Shown: piece after piece, positions 23,804 to 31,694 of the stretch | Position numbering within the stretch: position 1 is the stretch's first letter | Layout of the letters: each line of letters opens with the position of its first letter | Source of the DNA: Streptomyces sp. CB01635 | GTDB taxonomy: Bacteria > Actinomycetota > Actinomycetes > Streptomycetales > Streptomycetaceae | NCBI RefSeq assembly: GCF_002803065.1 | Contig: NZ_NNBL01000027.1 | Location: 1 to 43,537 of the forward strand | Direction of reading: 5' to 3' | Length of the DNA stretch: 43,537 bases | Made by a program: the position numbers and the translations under genes | The notes under the pieces: model-generated | Databases searched by the model: none | What the model was told of the DNA's origin: nothing | Seen by the model: the letters and a program-made list of their open reading frames with translations, nothing else

Positions 23804-24596
23804 GGGTTCGGATTGCCTTTCGGCGGACCTGTCGGGCTCTGCGGACCAGGGCGTACCCCTTGGTGAGGGCACGGTCCCTGACGAAGTTGCGGGAGATCGC
23901 GCGGCCCTCCACGAGCCGCGTGAACTCCTCGATACCGGTGGCGCGGCGCACGGTGACGCGCTGGAGCGCGTACGGGCCCTGCCGCCGCCTGGCCAGTCCG
24001 TTGCCGACGGCCAGGGACTGGGCGAACCCGGCCCTGCGCACGGCGGCGCGCACCCGTCGGCTGGAGTAGCCGTACGGGTACGCGAACGACACCGGCACCG
24101 CGCCGAGTTCATCGGCGACGATCTCCTTGCAGCGCAGCAGCTCGAAGCCGAGCGCGTCGTCGTCGAGCTGGTCGAGCTGCGGATGCGTGTGGCTGTGCCC
24201 GCCGATCTCCGTCCCGGCGTCGGCGAGCGCGCGCACCTCGTCCCAGCCGAGCATCGTGTCGAGCCCGCCCCCGGTGTCGTACGCCCCGCGCAGCCAGCCC
24301 GTCGACACGAACAGCGTCGACGGGAAGCCGTGCTTGGCGAGGACGGGGAGCGCGTGACGGTGCACGCCCTCGTAGCCGTCGTCGAAGGTGATGAGGACGG
24401 GACGCTCGGGCAGGGCGCGCCCCGGGGAGCGCCAGACCGCGGCGAGTTCGGCGGTCGTCAGGGGAGTGAGGCCGAGGTCGGCGACCGCCGCGAGCTGCTC
24501 GGCGAACGCCTCGGGCGTCACCGACAGCTCGCGCGTCGCGTCGTTCGGTTCACGCGCCACCGAGTGGTACATGAGGATGGGCACGGGTGCGCTCAT
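23796..24596 (-). CDS. NodB-fold polysaccharide deacetylase without signal peptide
   Basis: The protein has 266 residues. The NodB domain begins almost at residue 5 ('VPILMYHSV'), has 'LITFDDGY' (Asp72-Asp73: base and metal ligand), and 'GGHSHTHPQL' (His134 and His138: metal ligands), plus 'SFAYPYGYSS'. The C-terminus is strongly basic and there is no signal peptide or membrane segment. The enzyme should therefore work in the cytoplasm, like ArnD on lipid-linked sugars, rather than on secreted polymer. The ATG at 24596 overlaps the stop of the upstream glycosyltransferase (ATGA), and its stop overlaps the export protein start. Part of a co-translated four-gene series. Confidence 0.92.
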   Translation of the reverse strand: MSAPVPILMYHSVAREPNDATRELSVTPEAFAEQLAAVADLGLTPLTTAELAAVWRSPGRALPERPVLITFDDGYEGVHRHALPVLAKHGFPSTLFVSTGWLRGAYDTGGGLDTMLGWDEVRALADAGTEIGGHSHTHPQLDQLDDDALGFELLRCKEIVADELGAVPVSFAYPYGYSSRRVRAAVRRAGFAQSLAVGNGLARRRQGPYALQRVTVRRATGIEEFTRLVEGRAISRNFVRDRALTKGYALVRRARQVRRKAIRTRV

Positions 24597-25612
24597 GACG
24601 GCCCACCTCCCTCGGTGGACCGGGCGTCGCCGATCTCCACGACCGAGAACGTCGCGCCTGTCCTGCGCGCCCGGAAACTGCCGAGCGCGTACCCGCCGGC
24701 GGTCGTGAGGACTCCGGCCACGATCGCCCCGGCCCGCCCCGCGCCACCCGGCCGCGCCAGGACGAAGTCCCGTACTCCGCGCGCCACTCCGGCCGGCAGG
24801 ACCCGCGTGGCGTAGCGCCGCTCGGACTCCAGGCCCTTGTCCGCGCCCACGCTCTGCGCGACCAGTGCCTTGGAAAGCCCCTCGGCGTACGCCCGGGTCC
24901 GGAAGTAGGCGAAGCGCTCGCGGCCCGCGGGGACCCGGTGGTGGATCACCGCACGGTCGTCGATCAGGAGCACCGCGTCCGGCCGGGCGCGGGTGAGCCG
25001 GATGCACAGTTCCGTCTCCTCGCAGCCGAGCGGCCGCTTGTCGCCGTCGCGGCCGATGCCCGTGGCGAAGCCGCCCGCCGCGTCGAACGCGGACCGCCGG
25101 AACGAGGCGTTCCCCCCGAGCACGTTGCGCACCCGCACCTTCCCGCGCGGCAGCCCTTTGTACGTACAGCCGACGACCCAGTCGAACTCCTCGGGGAACC
25201 ACGCGGGGCGGCGGCCCGAGGCCCAGATGGGCTCTGTACGCCCGCCCACCGCCATGACCAGGGGATCCTCGTACCCGGCGGCGAAGTGACGCAGCCAGTC
25301 CCGCTCCGCGACCGCGTCGTCGTCGAGGAACGCGATGATCCCGCCGCGCGAGACGGCGATGCCCGTGTTGCGTCCGGCCGACAGGCCGCGCGGGCCCGCG
25401 TTGGCGAGCACGCGCACGTCGTCGGACTCCTTGAACTCCTTGCCGAGACGCTCCAGGAGAGCCGGATGGTGGTCGACCACCAGCAGCGTCTCGAGAGCCG
25501 GCAGCGACTGCGCCCGCACCGAGGACACCGCCGCGAGGATGTCCTCCCAGCGGTCCTCGGTGTAGACGCAGATCACGACGGACACGCCGCCGTGCGGGGC
25601 GTGAGTGCTCAA
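24593..25612 (-). CDS. Glycosyltransferase family 2
   Basis: The protein has 339 residues. The GT-A nucleotide-binding start is 'VSVVICVYTEDRW' and the metal motif is 'IIAFLDDDAVAE' (DDD). An 'NVLGGNASFRRSAF' loop and 'LGCEETELCIRL' give the acceptor-side ED motif of processive GT2 enzymes. The C-terminal part has a weakly hydrophobic stretch (about 290-315) that may touch the membrane. The TTG at 25612 is the start: it overlaps the previous stop as TTGA and an AGAGG-type ribosome site lies upstream. The sugar donor cannot be read from the sequence. It is the second gene of the glycan operon. Confidence 0.9.
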   Translation of the reverse strand: MSTHAPHGGVSVVICVYTEDRWEDILAAVSSVRAQSLPALETLLVVDHHPALLERLGKEFKESDDVRVLANAGPRGLSAGRNTGIAVSRGGIIAFLDDDAVAERDWLRHFAAGYEDPLVMAVGGRTEPIWASGRRPAWFPEEFDWVVGCTYKGLPRGKVRVRNVLGGNASFRRSAFDAAGGFATGIGRDGDKRPLGCEETELCIRLTRARPDAVLLIDDRAVIHHRVPAGRERFAYFRTRAYAEGLSKALVAQSVGADKGLESERRYATRVLPAGVARGVRDFVLARPGGAGRAGAIVAGVLTTAGGYALGSFRARRTGATFSVVEIGDARSTEGGGPS

Positions 25613-26406
25613 GACACCTCTCCCCGGCCCGTGTTGAGCATGCTTGCCTGCGTCCGGCGGCGCTGTGCGCGCCGGGTCGAGCGCTCCCTGAGGATCACCT
25701 TGAGGACCCGCAGCCCGTCCCGCACGGCGCGCAGATTGCTCGCGCCGTGGATCCGCAGGTACTCGTGGCTCGGGATCTCCTGGACCTTGAGGCCGGCCTT
25801 GACGACCCGGATGTTCATCAGGGTCTCGACCTCGAAGCCGGTGCAGTCGAGGTCGATCTGGTCCAGGCAGTGCCGCCAGAACGCGTTGTAGCCGTAGCAG
25901 AGGTCGGTGTAGCGGGCGCCGAACTTCTTGTTGACGACCGTGCACAGCGCCCAGTTGCCGAGCTTGCGGATCGGCGTCATGTCGTCGGTGCCGCCGCCGT
26001 TGGCGAAGCGGGAGCCCTTGGCGAAGTCGGCGCCCGAGACCAGGGCGGAGACGTAGGAGACGATCTCCTGGCCGTCCGCGGAACCGTCCGCGTCGACCAT
26101 CACGATGATGTCCCCGGTGCACGCCGCGAAGCCGGCGATCAGAGCGTCGCCCTTGCCCTTGCCGCGCTGCGGGACGACGACCACGTCGGGCCACAGTTCG
26201 CGGGCGACTTCCACCGTGTTGTCGGTGGAATTCCCGTCGACGAGAACCACTTCGTGGATCCAGTCGGGAAGTGTCTTGAACACATACGGAAGATTTTCCG
26301 CCTCATTCATGGCGGGGATCACGACGCTCACCGGCGGCGCAATCGCTAGATGGGTCGAGATCGCCCTGTACTGGCCGGCTATCGCAGGACGCACAAAAGA
26401 ACTCAT
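25609..26406 (-). CDS. Glycosyltransferase family 2, polyprenyl-phosphate sugar transferase-like
   Basis: The protein has 265 residues. A DPM1-like GT-A domain has 'VSVVIPAMNEAENLPYVF' (about 28-45), 'EVVLVDGNSTDNTVEVA', 'GKGKGDALIAGF' and the metal motif 'MVDADGSADG'. There is no C-terminal membrane pair, only a basic tail. Related enzymes charge polyprenyl phosphate with a sugar or add to lipid-linked acceptors. It is the first gene of the operon that runs to 19916. ATG 26406 is supported by an AGAGGGA site upstream; a frame extending to 26487 would cross the leader hairpin. Confidence 0.9.
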   Translation of the reverse strand: MSSFVRPAIAGQYRAISTHLAIAPPVSVVIPAMNEAENLPYVFKTLPDWIHEVVLVDGNSTDNTVEVARELWPDVVVVPQRGKGKGDALIAGFAACTGDIIVMVDADGSADGQEIVSYVSALVSGADFAKGSRFANGGGTDDMTPIRKLGNWALCTVVNKKFGARYTDLCYGYNAFWRHCLDQIDLDCTGFEVETLMNIRVVKAGLKVQEIPSHEYLRIHGASNLRAVRDGLRVLKVILRERSTRRAQRRRTQASMLNTGRGEVS

Positions 26407-26782
26407 GAGTCTGGTCCCTCTCGTCCGGTGGACCGCCCGCCCCCGGGCGGTCCGATTATTTATCCGGTTCGAAAGGGGGGTGCTCACCTACGGCCATGAC
26501 AAATAAAGCTCTGTACAGGCCGAGTGAGCTGGCAAAATAGACCGATCGACTAAATCGGCCACGCGGCACGCGACTCGGCTGAATTTCGGTCACCGAGCAC
26601 GGCACCCCCCTACCGCGCCCCGCGCCCGACCATCGCGATCTTGAGCCCTCCCCTAGATCGCTATTGCGTTGATGGTCCGATGCGGGTGGATGTACGACGG
26701 TATTGATGATTGAAACTGTATGGCAAGACCTGCAACCAGGCCTCACGTTTCTGTTGTTTTGACCTTTACCTGACCCTCGCCA
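26407..26782 (-). promoter_or_regulatory. Gene-free leader/promoter region of the glycan operon
   Basis: 376 bases carry no credible gene and are AT-richer than the surroundings, with blocks such as GATAAATAAT on the minus strand. Just before the first glycosyltransferase a perfect hairpin, 26430-26438 with 26445-26453 (GGACCGCCC and its complement, six-base loop), ends 24 bases from the start codon. The operon promoter must lie here, but no confident -35/-10 pair could be chosen. The AT-richness would suit Lsr2 binding (inference). No riboswitch class was recognised. Confidence 0.5.
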
Positions 26783-27877
26783 TTAACCCCCCGAACGGAT
26801 TTTCCCCATCCGTTTCAGGAGTTTGTCGGCCGGCTCGAAGAACTCGGGCCGGGACAGCACGGTGTTACGCAGCGCCCGGACCGGAGCGCGGCGTGCCCGG
26901 TGTCCGAGAGCGACCGGATGACGACGCGTCACCCAACCCTCGTGCACGGTCAGTTCCCGTGTCTTGAGGGAGTCCTTGTATTCCTTCTGGCCGCGGCCGA
27001 GATCCAGATAGGCGATGCCGTCGGCGGAGGCCGCCTCGGCCATGCGCAGATGCAGGATCAGCCCGGGCGAGAATTTCGCGAACGCCGGGTCGTAGGCCGG
27101 GAACCAGCAGGCGAGCACGCGCTCGGAGCGGAGTCCGAAGTGTGCGGCGACCGGCTTCCCGCCCGCGTACAGGACCGACAGGATCCCGGCGAACGGCTCC
27201 GAAGAGGTGTGGAAGAGCTGCTGCGCGAGGCGGTTGATCCAGGGGTGGGCGAAGCGGTCGCTGCGGCCGGTCCTGCGGTACTGGGCCGACTTCCACTCCA
27301 TCAGCGTGGCCAGGGCCTCCGGGTCGCGCTCGTCGTGCACGTAGCGCACCTCGCCGGCGTCCCGGCCCAGCTTGCGGTCCTTGGCCAGCGTCGTCCTGGT
27401 GAACTTCGGCGACCGCTCGCGCAGCACGCGCAGATACGTCTCGTATCCCTGGTCGACGTCCATGACCGGGGAAGGGAAGCTGCCGGAGGCCTCCGCCTCG
27501 AACGGCTCCTGGCCTCCCGCCAGGTGGTCGAACTCCCATACCGAGAGCCCGCAGGCCCGCAGCAGGTCGCGGGCGTCCCACTCGAAGCCGGGTCTGTGCA
27601 CCAGGCCCTGGCTGTCGGAGACACCGAGGCCGACGGCTCTGCCGACGCCGGTGACGGATCTCTGGAACGGGAAGAACGCCGCGGGCTCGCCGTCCTCGCG
27701 CACGACGGCTATCCGCACGCCGCGCCGGCAGCGGCCCATCGCGAGGGTGAACTCGGGTGAGAGGAAAGGGTTCGCCAGCTCGGGCGAGCCGTGCAGATGT
27801 GCCTTGGACTGCATGGCAGTCCAGGCCGCCCGGTCGGCGGCGGTCAGCTCACCGGGCCGGTGCAGGGTGATGTCCAC
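26783..27877 (-). CDS. BioF2/CelD-type acyltransferase (GNAT superfamily)
   Basis: The protein has 364 residues. It resembles the CelD/BcsL-type Acetyltransf_6 family: an N-terminal GNAT-like half, then 'LMEWKSAQYRRTGR' and the second-half core 'AGGKPVAAHFGLRSERVLACWFPAYDPAFAKFSPGLIL'. 'DGIAYLDLGRGQKEYKDSL' is a characteristic late motif. In cellulose and exopolysaccharide loci such enzymes are linked to acylation of the glycan. The start is GTG 27877, one base after the stop of the upstream membrane-protein gene, so the two are coupled. A short inverted repeat (26794-26800 with 26808-26814) overlaps the gene end and might help termination. It is cytoplasmic. Confidence 0.88.
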   Translation of the reverse strand: MDITLHRPGELTAADRAAWTAMQSKAHLHGSPELANPFLSPEFTLAMGRCRRGVRIAVVREDGEPAAFFPFQRSVTGVGRAVGLGVSDSQGLVHRPGFEWDARDLLRACGLSVWEFDHLAGGQEPFEAEASGSFPSPVMDVDQGYETYLRVLRERSPKFTRTTLAKDRKLGRDAGEVRYVHDERDPEALATLMEWKSAQYRRTGRSDRFAHPWINRLAQQLFHTSSEPFAGILSVLYAGGKPVAAHFGLRSERVLACWFPAYDPAFAKFSPGLILHLRMAEAASADGIAYLDLGRGQKEYKDSLKTRELTVHEGWVTRRHPVALGHRARRAPVRALRNTVLSRPEFFEPADKLLKRMGKIRSGG

Positions 27878-27878
27878 G

Positions 27879-28313
27879 TCAGGAGTTCCGCCTTCCCGGT
27901 GCGCGGCCGAGGAGCCGCCGCGCGGGGACCATGGGTGCGACGAGGCCGACGACGCTGATCACCGCGATCGTGACGACCCCGCCGGTCACCGACCAGCGGT
28001 GCGTGGCGAGCATCACCTCGGCCACGAGCAGGTCGAGCGCGACCGCTCCCGCGGCGGCACAGATCCAGCGGCCCCACGGATCGAGTCCGCGCAACGCCGA
28101 ACCGATCGCGGCGCCGGGTGCCGTGAGCAGGAAGAAAAGCGTCAACGGGCCGCGTAACGGCGACGAGATGTCCGCGAGCGCCAGTACCGCGCCGACCCCT
28201 GCGACGGCGGCGGCTGCGCCTGCTCCCAGGGGTGATACGTCCCTGCTGCGTCCCCACCGCGCAGGTGACGGTGCCCTGTCTGATGACGGTGGCTTGATGC
28301 CGATGGTCTGCAT
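27879..28313 (-). CDS. Small polytopic membrane protein
   Basis: The protein has 144 residues from the ATG at 28313 (an in-frame ATG at 28409 would add 32). Four hydrophobic segments are visible, roughly 31-48, 55-75, 84-102 and 110-130, with a basic C-terminus ('PARRLLGRAPGRRNS'). I do not recognise a named family. It precedes the acyltransferase gene with a TGA-C-GTG junction. By context it could be a membrane partner in glycan modification or export. Confidence 0.75.
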   Translation of the reverse strand: MQTIGIKPPSSDRAPSPARWGRSRDVSPLGAGAAAAVAGVGAVLALADISSPLRGPLTLFFLLTAPGAAIGSALRGLDPWGRWICAAAGAVALDLLVAEVMLATHRWSVTGGVVTIAVISVVGLVAPMVPARRLLGRAPGRRNS

Positions 28314-28658
28314 TGGCGACTTTGCCCCCCGAAGCGCCGGATGCCGGACTTCAATGTCGCGCAGTCCCGGGGCCCCAGTCAAGACGCGGAGGGAGTGTGC
28401 AGACGTCATGCGCCCGTTCCCCGGAGACCTGGTGCGCCACGGGGGAACTCACGTTCACACAGGGGTGGTTGGGATGGGCCGGTCTACGGGCGTAGCTCAA
28501 GGAAGTTGAGGGTATGTCACAAGCCTGACATGTACCTGCAATCGAACAACGGGCGAACTCTCGTGAGGCGTACGAGAAAAGGTTGACATGGACACTTCCC
28601 GTGAACTGTGGGGCGTGCTACCACAGTTGTGGCAGAGATCCTGCTAAGGGAGGTTTTC
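28314..28658. promoter_or_regulatory. Divergent intergenic region before the SGNH lipase
   Basis: 345 bases without a supported gene. Two perfect inverted repeats lie on the lipase side: ATGTCA/TGACAT (28514-28519 and 28526-28531, six-base spacer) and AACTGTGG/CCACAGTT (28604-28611 and 28621-28628, nine-base loop), the second overlapping CCACA-gt-TGTGG (28621-28632). A consensus -35 TTGACA (28583-28588) lies between them and extends into another TGACAT, but no good -10 box follows at normal spacing. The lipase is probably regulated from here. Confidence 0.5.
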
Positions 28659-29468
28659 ATGAGACGTTTCCGAATTTCGGCGTACGTGACCTCAATCCTC
28701 TTCGCGGCCGGCGTCGCCCTCACCGGGGCGGCATCGGCCCAGGCGTCCGAACAGGCCGCAGCCACGGGCTATGTGGCCCTCGGCGACTCGTACTCGTCCG
28801 GCGTGGGTGCCGGCAGCTACGACAGCTCCAGCGGCTCCTGCAAGCGCAGCACCAAGGCCTATCCCGCACTCTGGGCGGCCTCGCACTCACCTTCGAGCTT
28901 CAGCTTCACCGCCTGCTCGGGCGCTCGTACGGGTGATGTCCTCTCCGGTCAGCTGGGCCCGCTCGGCCCCGGCACCGGCCTCGTCTCGCTGTCGATCGGC
29001 GGCAACGACGCGGGCTTCGCGGACGTCATGACCACCTGCGTCCTGCAGTCCGAGTCGACCTGCGTCGCCCGCGTCAACGAGGCCAAGGCGTACGTCCAGA
29101 ACACCCTGCCCGGCCTGCTCGACCAGGTGTACTCCGCGATTACCGCGAGGGCACCGGCCGCCCATGTCGTCGTCCTCGGCTACCCGCGCTTCTACCAGCT
29201 CAACGGCTCCTGCGTCGCGGGCCTGTCCGAGACCGAGCGCGCCGCGATCAACAGCGCGGCAGACCTGATCAACTCCACCACTGCCAAGCGGGCCGCCGAC
29301 CACGGCTTCACGTTCGGCAACGTGACCTCGACCTTCACCGGTCACGAGATCTGCTCGGGCAGCGCCTGGCTGCACAGCGTCAACTGGCTGGACCCCAGCG
29401 AGTCCTACCACCCCACCGCGGCCGGCCAGTCCGGCGGCTACCTCCCCGTGTTCAGCGCGGCCGCCTAG
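28659..29468 (+). CDS. Secreted SGNH-hydrolase lipase (SCO1725 type)
   Basis: The protein has 269 residues with a signal peptide (hydrophobic 8-27, 'AQA' cleavage near 29). SGNH blocks: 'YVALGDSYSSG' with nucleophile Ser44, an oxyanion Gly in block II, 'SIGGNDAGF' with Asn116, and 'ESYHPTAAGQ' with His251. The position three before His251 is Glu248, not the usual Asp, so the triad may be a Ser-His dyad or use Glu. Six Cys fit the three disulfides of the Streptomyces family. From memory the sequence is very close to S. coelicolor SCO1725, an extracellular lipase of known structure. AAGGGAGG five bases before ATG gives a strong ribosome site. Confidence 0.94.
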   Translation: MRRFRISAYVTSILFAAGVALTGAASAQASEQAAATGYVALGDSYSSGVGAGSYDSSSGSCKRSTKAYPALWAASHSPSSFSFTACSGARTGDVLSGQLGPLGPGTGLVSLSIGGNDAGFADVMTTCVLQSESTCVARVNEAKAYVQNTLPGLLDQVYSAITARAPAAHVVVLGYPRFYQLNGSCVAGLSETERAAINSAADLINSTTAKRAADHGFTFGNVTSTFTGHEICSGSAWLHSVNWLDPSESYHPTAAGQSGGYLPVFSAAA

Positions 29469-29500
29469 TACCACCTGTACGTCTGCGAACGTCTGCGTAC

Positions 29501-31135
29501 CTAGTACGACGGTGAAGGCGAGGGGGAGGCCCCGCCCGTAGGGGACTCCGTCTTGCACGTCACCGCGTACGCCACCGAGTTCGACGTGGCACGGACGGGG
29601 TCGCGCACCTCCACGCTGACCTGGTTGTGGAGCGTGGCCCCGTCCGTGTAGCCCGTCTCGACATGGTCGACCGACCTGGTCCTCGGGCCGCCGGACGCGA
29701 AGCTGAGCGTCTTCCACCCCGGGTCGCTCGACTCGCCGCTCTCCGTCACCCAGCGGTACTGGACGTCGACGGGCACGCGGCCCACGGTGAACGTCGCCCT
29801 GAAGGCCGGAGCCTCGCCTCCCGGCGGCGGACAGGTGCCGCTGTAACTCCCGCGCACTGCCGAGACGCTGACCCGCACGGACTGCTGCGGCGGCGTCGAG
29901 TGCTCTCCGCCGCCCTTGCCGCTGCCGTCGTCCCCGCTCGGCGAGCCGCCACCGCCACCCTTCGAATCATCGTCCGAGGGGCTGCGCGAAGCGCCGGAGG
30001 AACTCCCGCCGGAACTCCCGCCGCTCCCGCCGGAGTTGTCGCTCCCGTCACCCCGGTTCATCAGCGCGTATGTGAGCCCGCCGAGCGCCAGAAGCAGCGC
30101 CACGACACCGGCCAGCAGGACGGCGACGGAGCGACGAGGGCGTTCCGGATGCGTCGTGGCCGGATCCGGGGAGACCGTCGTGCCTTGCCCCGAGCCGAAT
30201 CCGGCCGGAACCGGAGCCGGCGGCGTCCCCTGCCAGGACGTCTGTGTCGGCGCCGACTCCGGGGACGCCAAGACCGTGCCCGCGCGGGGCGTGCCGCCCG
30301 CACCCACCTGCCGCAGATCGCGCTCGGCGTCGGCCGCCGACGTCCGCTCGGCCGGGTCCTTGCGCAGCAGCCCCTCGATGACGGGGGCCAGCGGGCCCGC
30401 CCGGTGGGCGGGAGGCAGCTCCTCGTCCACGACCGCCCGCAGCGTGCTCAGCGGCGTCTCCTGCCGGAACGGTGACTGTCCCTCGACGGCCGCGTACAGC
30501 AGGACCCCGAGCGACCACAGGTCGGACTCGGGTCCCGGTGTGCGCCCCAACGCCCGTTCCGGAGAGAGGAATTCGGGCGAGCCGATCACCTCGCCCGTCA
30601 TCGTGATCGCCGACGTGCCCTCGACCATGGCGATACCGAAGTCCGTCAGGACGATGCGCCCGTCGTTCGCGATCAGTACATTGCCCGGCTTCACGTCCCG
30701 GTGCAGAACGCCCGCCTCGTGCGCGGCACGCAGTGCGGCGACCACTTCGGCCCCGATGTGCGCGGCGCGCCGCGGGGGCAGCGGGCCCTCGGCGTCCAGG
30801 AGGTCGGAGAGGGAGAGCCCGCGCACCAGTTCCATCACGATCCAGGGGCGGCCGTCCTCCGTCGCCACGTCGTAGACGGTGACCACGTTCCGGTGCGAGA
30901 TGCGGGCCGCGGCCCAGGCCTCCCGCTCCAGGCGCGCGTACATCCGGTCGACCTCGCCCGTCGGGAGCCCGGCCGGGGCGCGTACCTCCTTGACGGCGAC
31001 CTCACGGCCCAGGACCTCGTCGCGGGCGCGCCAGACGGTGCCCATGCCGCCCTCGCCCAGGGGGCTCAGCAGCCGGTACCGCCCCGCGATCACACGCGCT
31101 TCGCCGGCCCCTCGACTGCCCGGATTCTCGCTCAC
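29501..31135 (-). CDS. Transmembrane Ser/Thr protein kinase (PASTA-less) with extracellular domain
   Basis: The protein has 544 residues. The kinase domain (about 20-280) is complete: glycine loop 'LGEGGMGTVW', Lys49 in 'VAVKE', catalytic 'HRDVKPGNVL' (Asp147), 'DFG' (Asp165), and 'SPEFLSPE' as the activation-loop end. A Pro-rich juxtamembrane linker (281-335) leads to one membrane segment (336-358). Outside lie a Ser/Gly/Asp low-complexity spacer (362-418) and a beta-rich domain (about 419-530) with two Cys. There are no PASTA repeats, so the sensed ligand is probably not muropeptide. GTG start at 31135. It converges on the lipase gene with 32 bases between. Confidence 0.93.
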   Translation of the reverse strand: MSENPGSRGAGEARVIAGRYRLLSPLGEGGMGTVWRARDEVLGREVAVKEVRAPAGLPTGEVDRMYARLEREAWAAARISHRNVVTVYDVATEDGRPWIVMELVRGLSLSDLLDAEGPLPPRRAAHIGAEVVAALRAAHEAGVLHRDVKPGNVLIANDGRIVLTDFGIAMVEGTSAITMTGEVIGSPEFLSPERALGRTPGPESDLWSLGVLLYAAVEGQSPFRQETPLSTLRAVVDEELPPAHRAGPLAPVIEGLLRKDPAERTSAADAERDLRQVGAGGTPRAGTVLASPESAPTQTSWQGTPPAPVPAGFGSGQGTTVSPDPATTHPERPRRSVAVLLAGVVALLLALGGLTYALMNRGDGSDNSGGSGGSSGGSSSGASRSPSDDDSKGGGGGSPSGDDGSGKGGGEHSTPPQQSVRVSVSAVRGSYSGTCPPPGGEAPAFRATFTVGRVPVDVQYRWVTESGESSDPGWKTLSFASGGPRTRSVDHVETGYTDGATLHNQVSVEVRDPVRATSNSVAYAVTCKTESPTGGASPSPSPSY

Positions 31136-31277
31136 GGGCGACCCCCATCCGTAGCGGTGCGATTCTCCACAAAGCTAGCCCAGTGTCCGTGAGATCGCCC
31201 ACGTTCCGGACGCGCTCGTTCATGCCCGCCATGTCCAACTCGCCCTGGAATCAGTTGGATTCGGTGAGTAATCGTCA

Positions 31278-31296
31278 ACCTCCTTATAGGGGAGGT
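31278..31296. promoter_or_regulatory. Inverted repeat around a TATAGG box
   Basis: ACCTCC (31278-31283) and GGAGGT (31291-31296) enclose TTATAGG, whose TATAGG resembles a -10 element. It lies in the divergent region between the kinase gene and the small ORF at 31387. A second candidate -10, TAGGGT, lies at 31338-31343. An operator on a promoter is plausible. Confidence 0.35.
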
Positions 31297-31386
31297 GAAT
31301 CCTGCGACCGGGATACACGAGTGTCACCGCGGGGCGATAGGGTTAACCTGCCCGGGCCGGGTGCCCTCGTACGGGTGGGGAGTGAC

Positions 31387-31659
31387 ATGGAACAGATAAC
31401 AGTGCGCAGCAGGCCACGTGTGCCTGCGATCACCTGCGGGAGCAGCGCGACCAGCACGCGTCTCGACCGCCATCTCTCGGTGCTGGGCGGTCCCGCCGTC
31501 CCGCAGCGCGAAGCGGCCGAGGCGACGTTGCTGATGCGTGAGCTCACCTCGCGTGACGTCGCGCACGAGCGCAGCAGCAGGGGCGCGCGAGTGAGCCGGG
31601 TCTCGCTCTTCGCGCCACTGCGGCGACTGCGCCGCTCGCTGTTCGGCGGCCGCCGCTGA
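31387..31659 (+). CDS. Small basic protein of unknown function (90 residues)
   Basis: The ORF runs from ATG 31387, with GGGGAG a few bases upstream, to the stop at 31659. Features: 'MEQITVRSRPRVPAITCG' start, a middle stretch 'AAEATLLMRELTSRDVAHE' likely helical, and a basic end 'LFAPLRRLRRSLFGGRR' that could bind nucleic acid or membrane as an amphipathic helix. It has one Cys and no signal peptide. I do not recognise a family. It diverges from the kinase gene. Confidence 0.7.
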   Translation: MEQITVRSRPRVPAITCGSSATSTRLDRHLSVLGGPAVPQREAAEATLLMRELTSRDVAHERSSRGARVSRVSLFAPLRRLRRSLFGGRR

Positions 31660-31694
31660 CAGGCGGTCATCACCGGCACAGCCCGATCCCGCGC

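Noticed and set aside
23804..24112. In-frame N-terminal extension of the export protein up to 24112
   Set aside because: It would overlap most of the 3' part of the deacetylase gene and encodes Arg/Pro-rich sequence. The coupled GTG at 23803 is a better start.
26407..26782. A c-di-AMP (ydaO) or other riboswitch in the glycan leader
   Set aside because: The leader is G-rich in parts, but no conserved riboswitch core could be matched by eye.
26710..26967. 85-codon plus-strand frame in the glycan leader region
   Set aside because: No ribosome site, mixed codon bias, and its second half is antisense to the acyltransferase gene.
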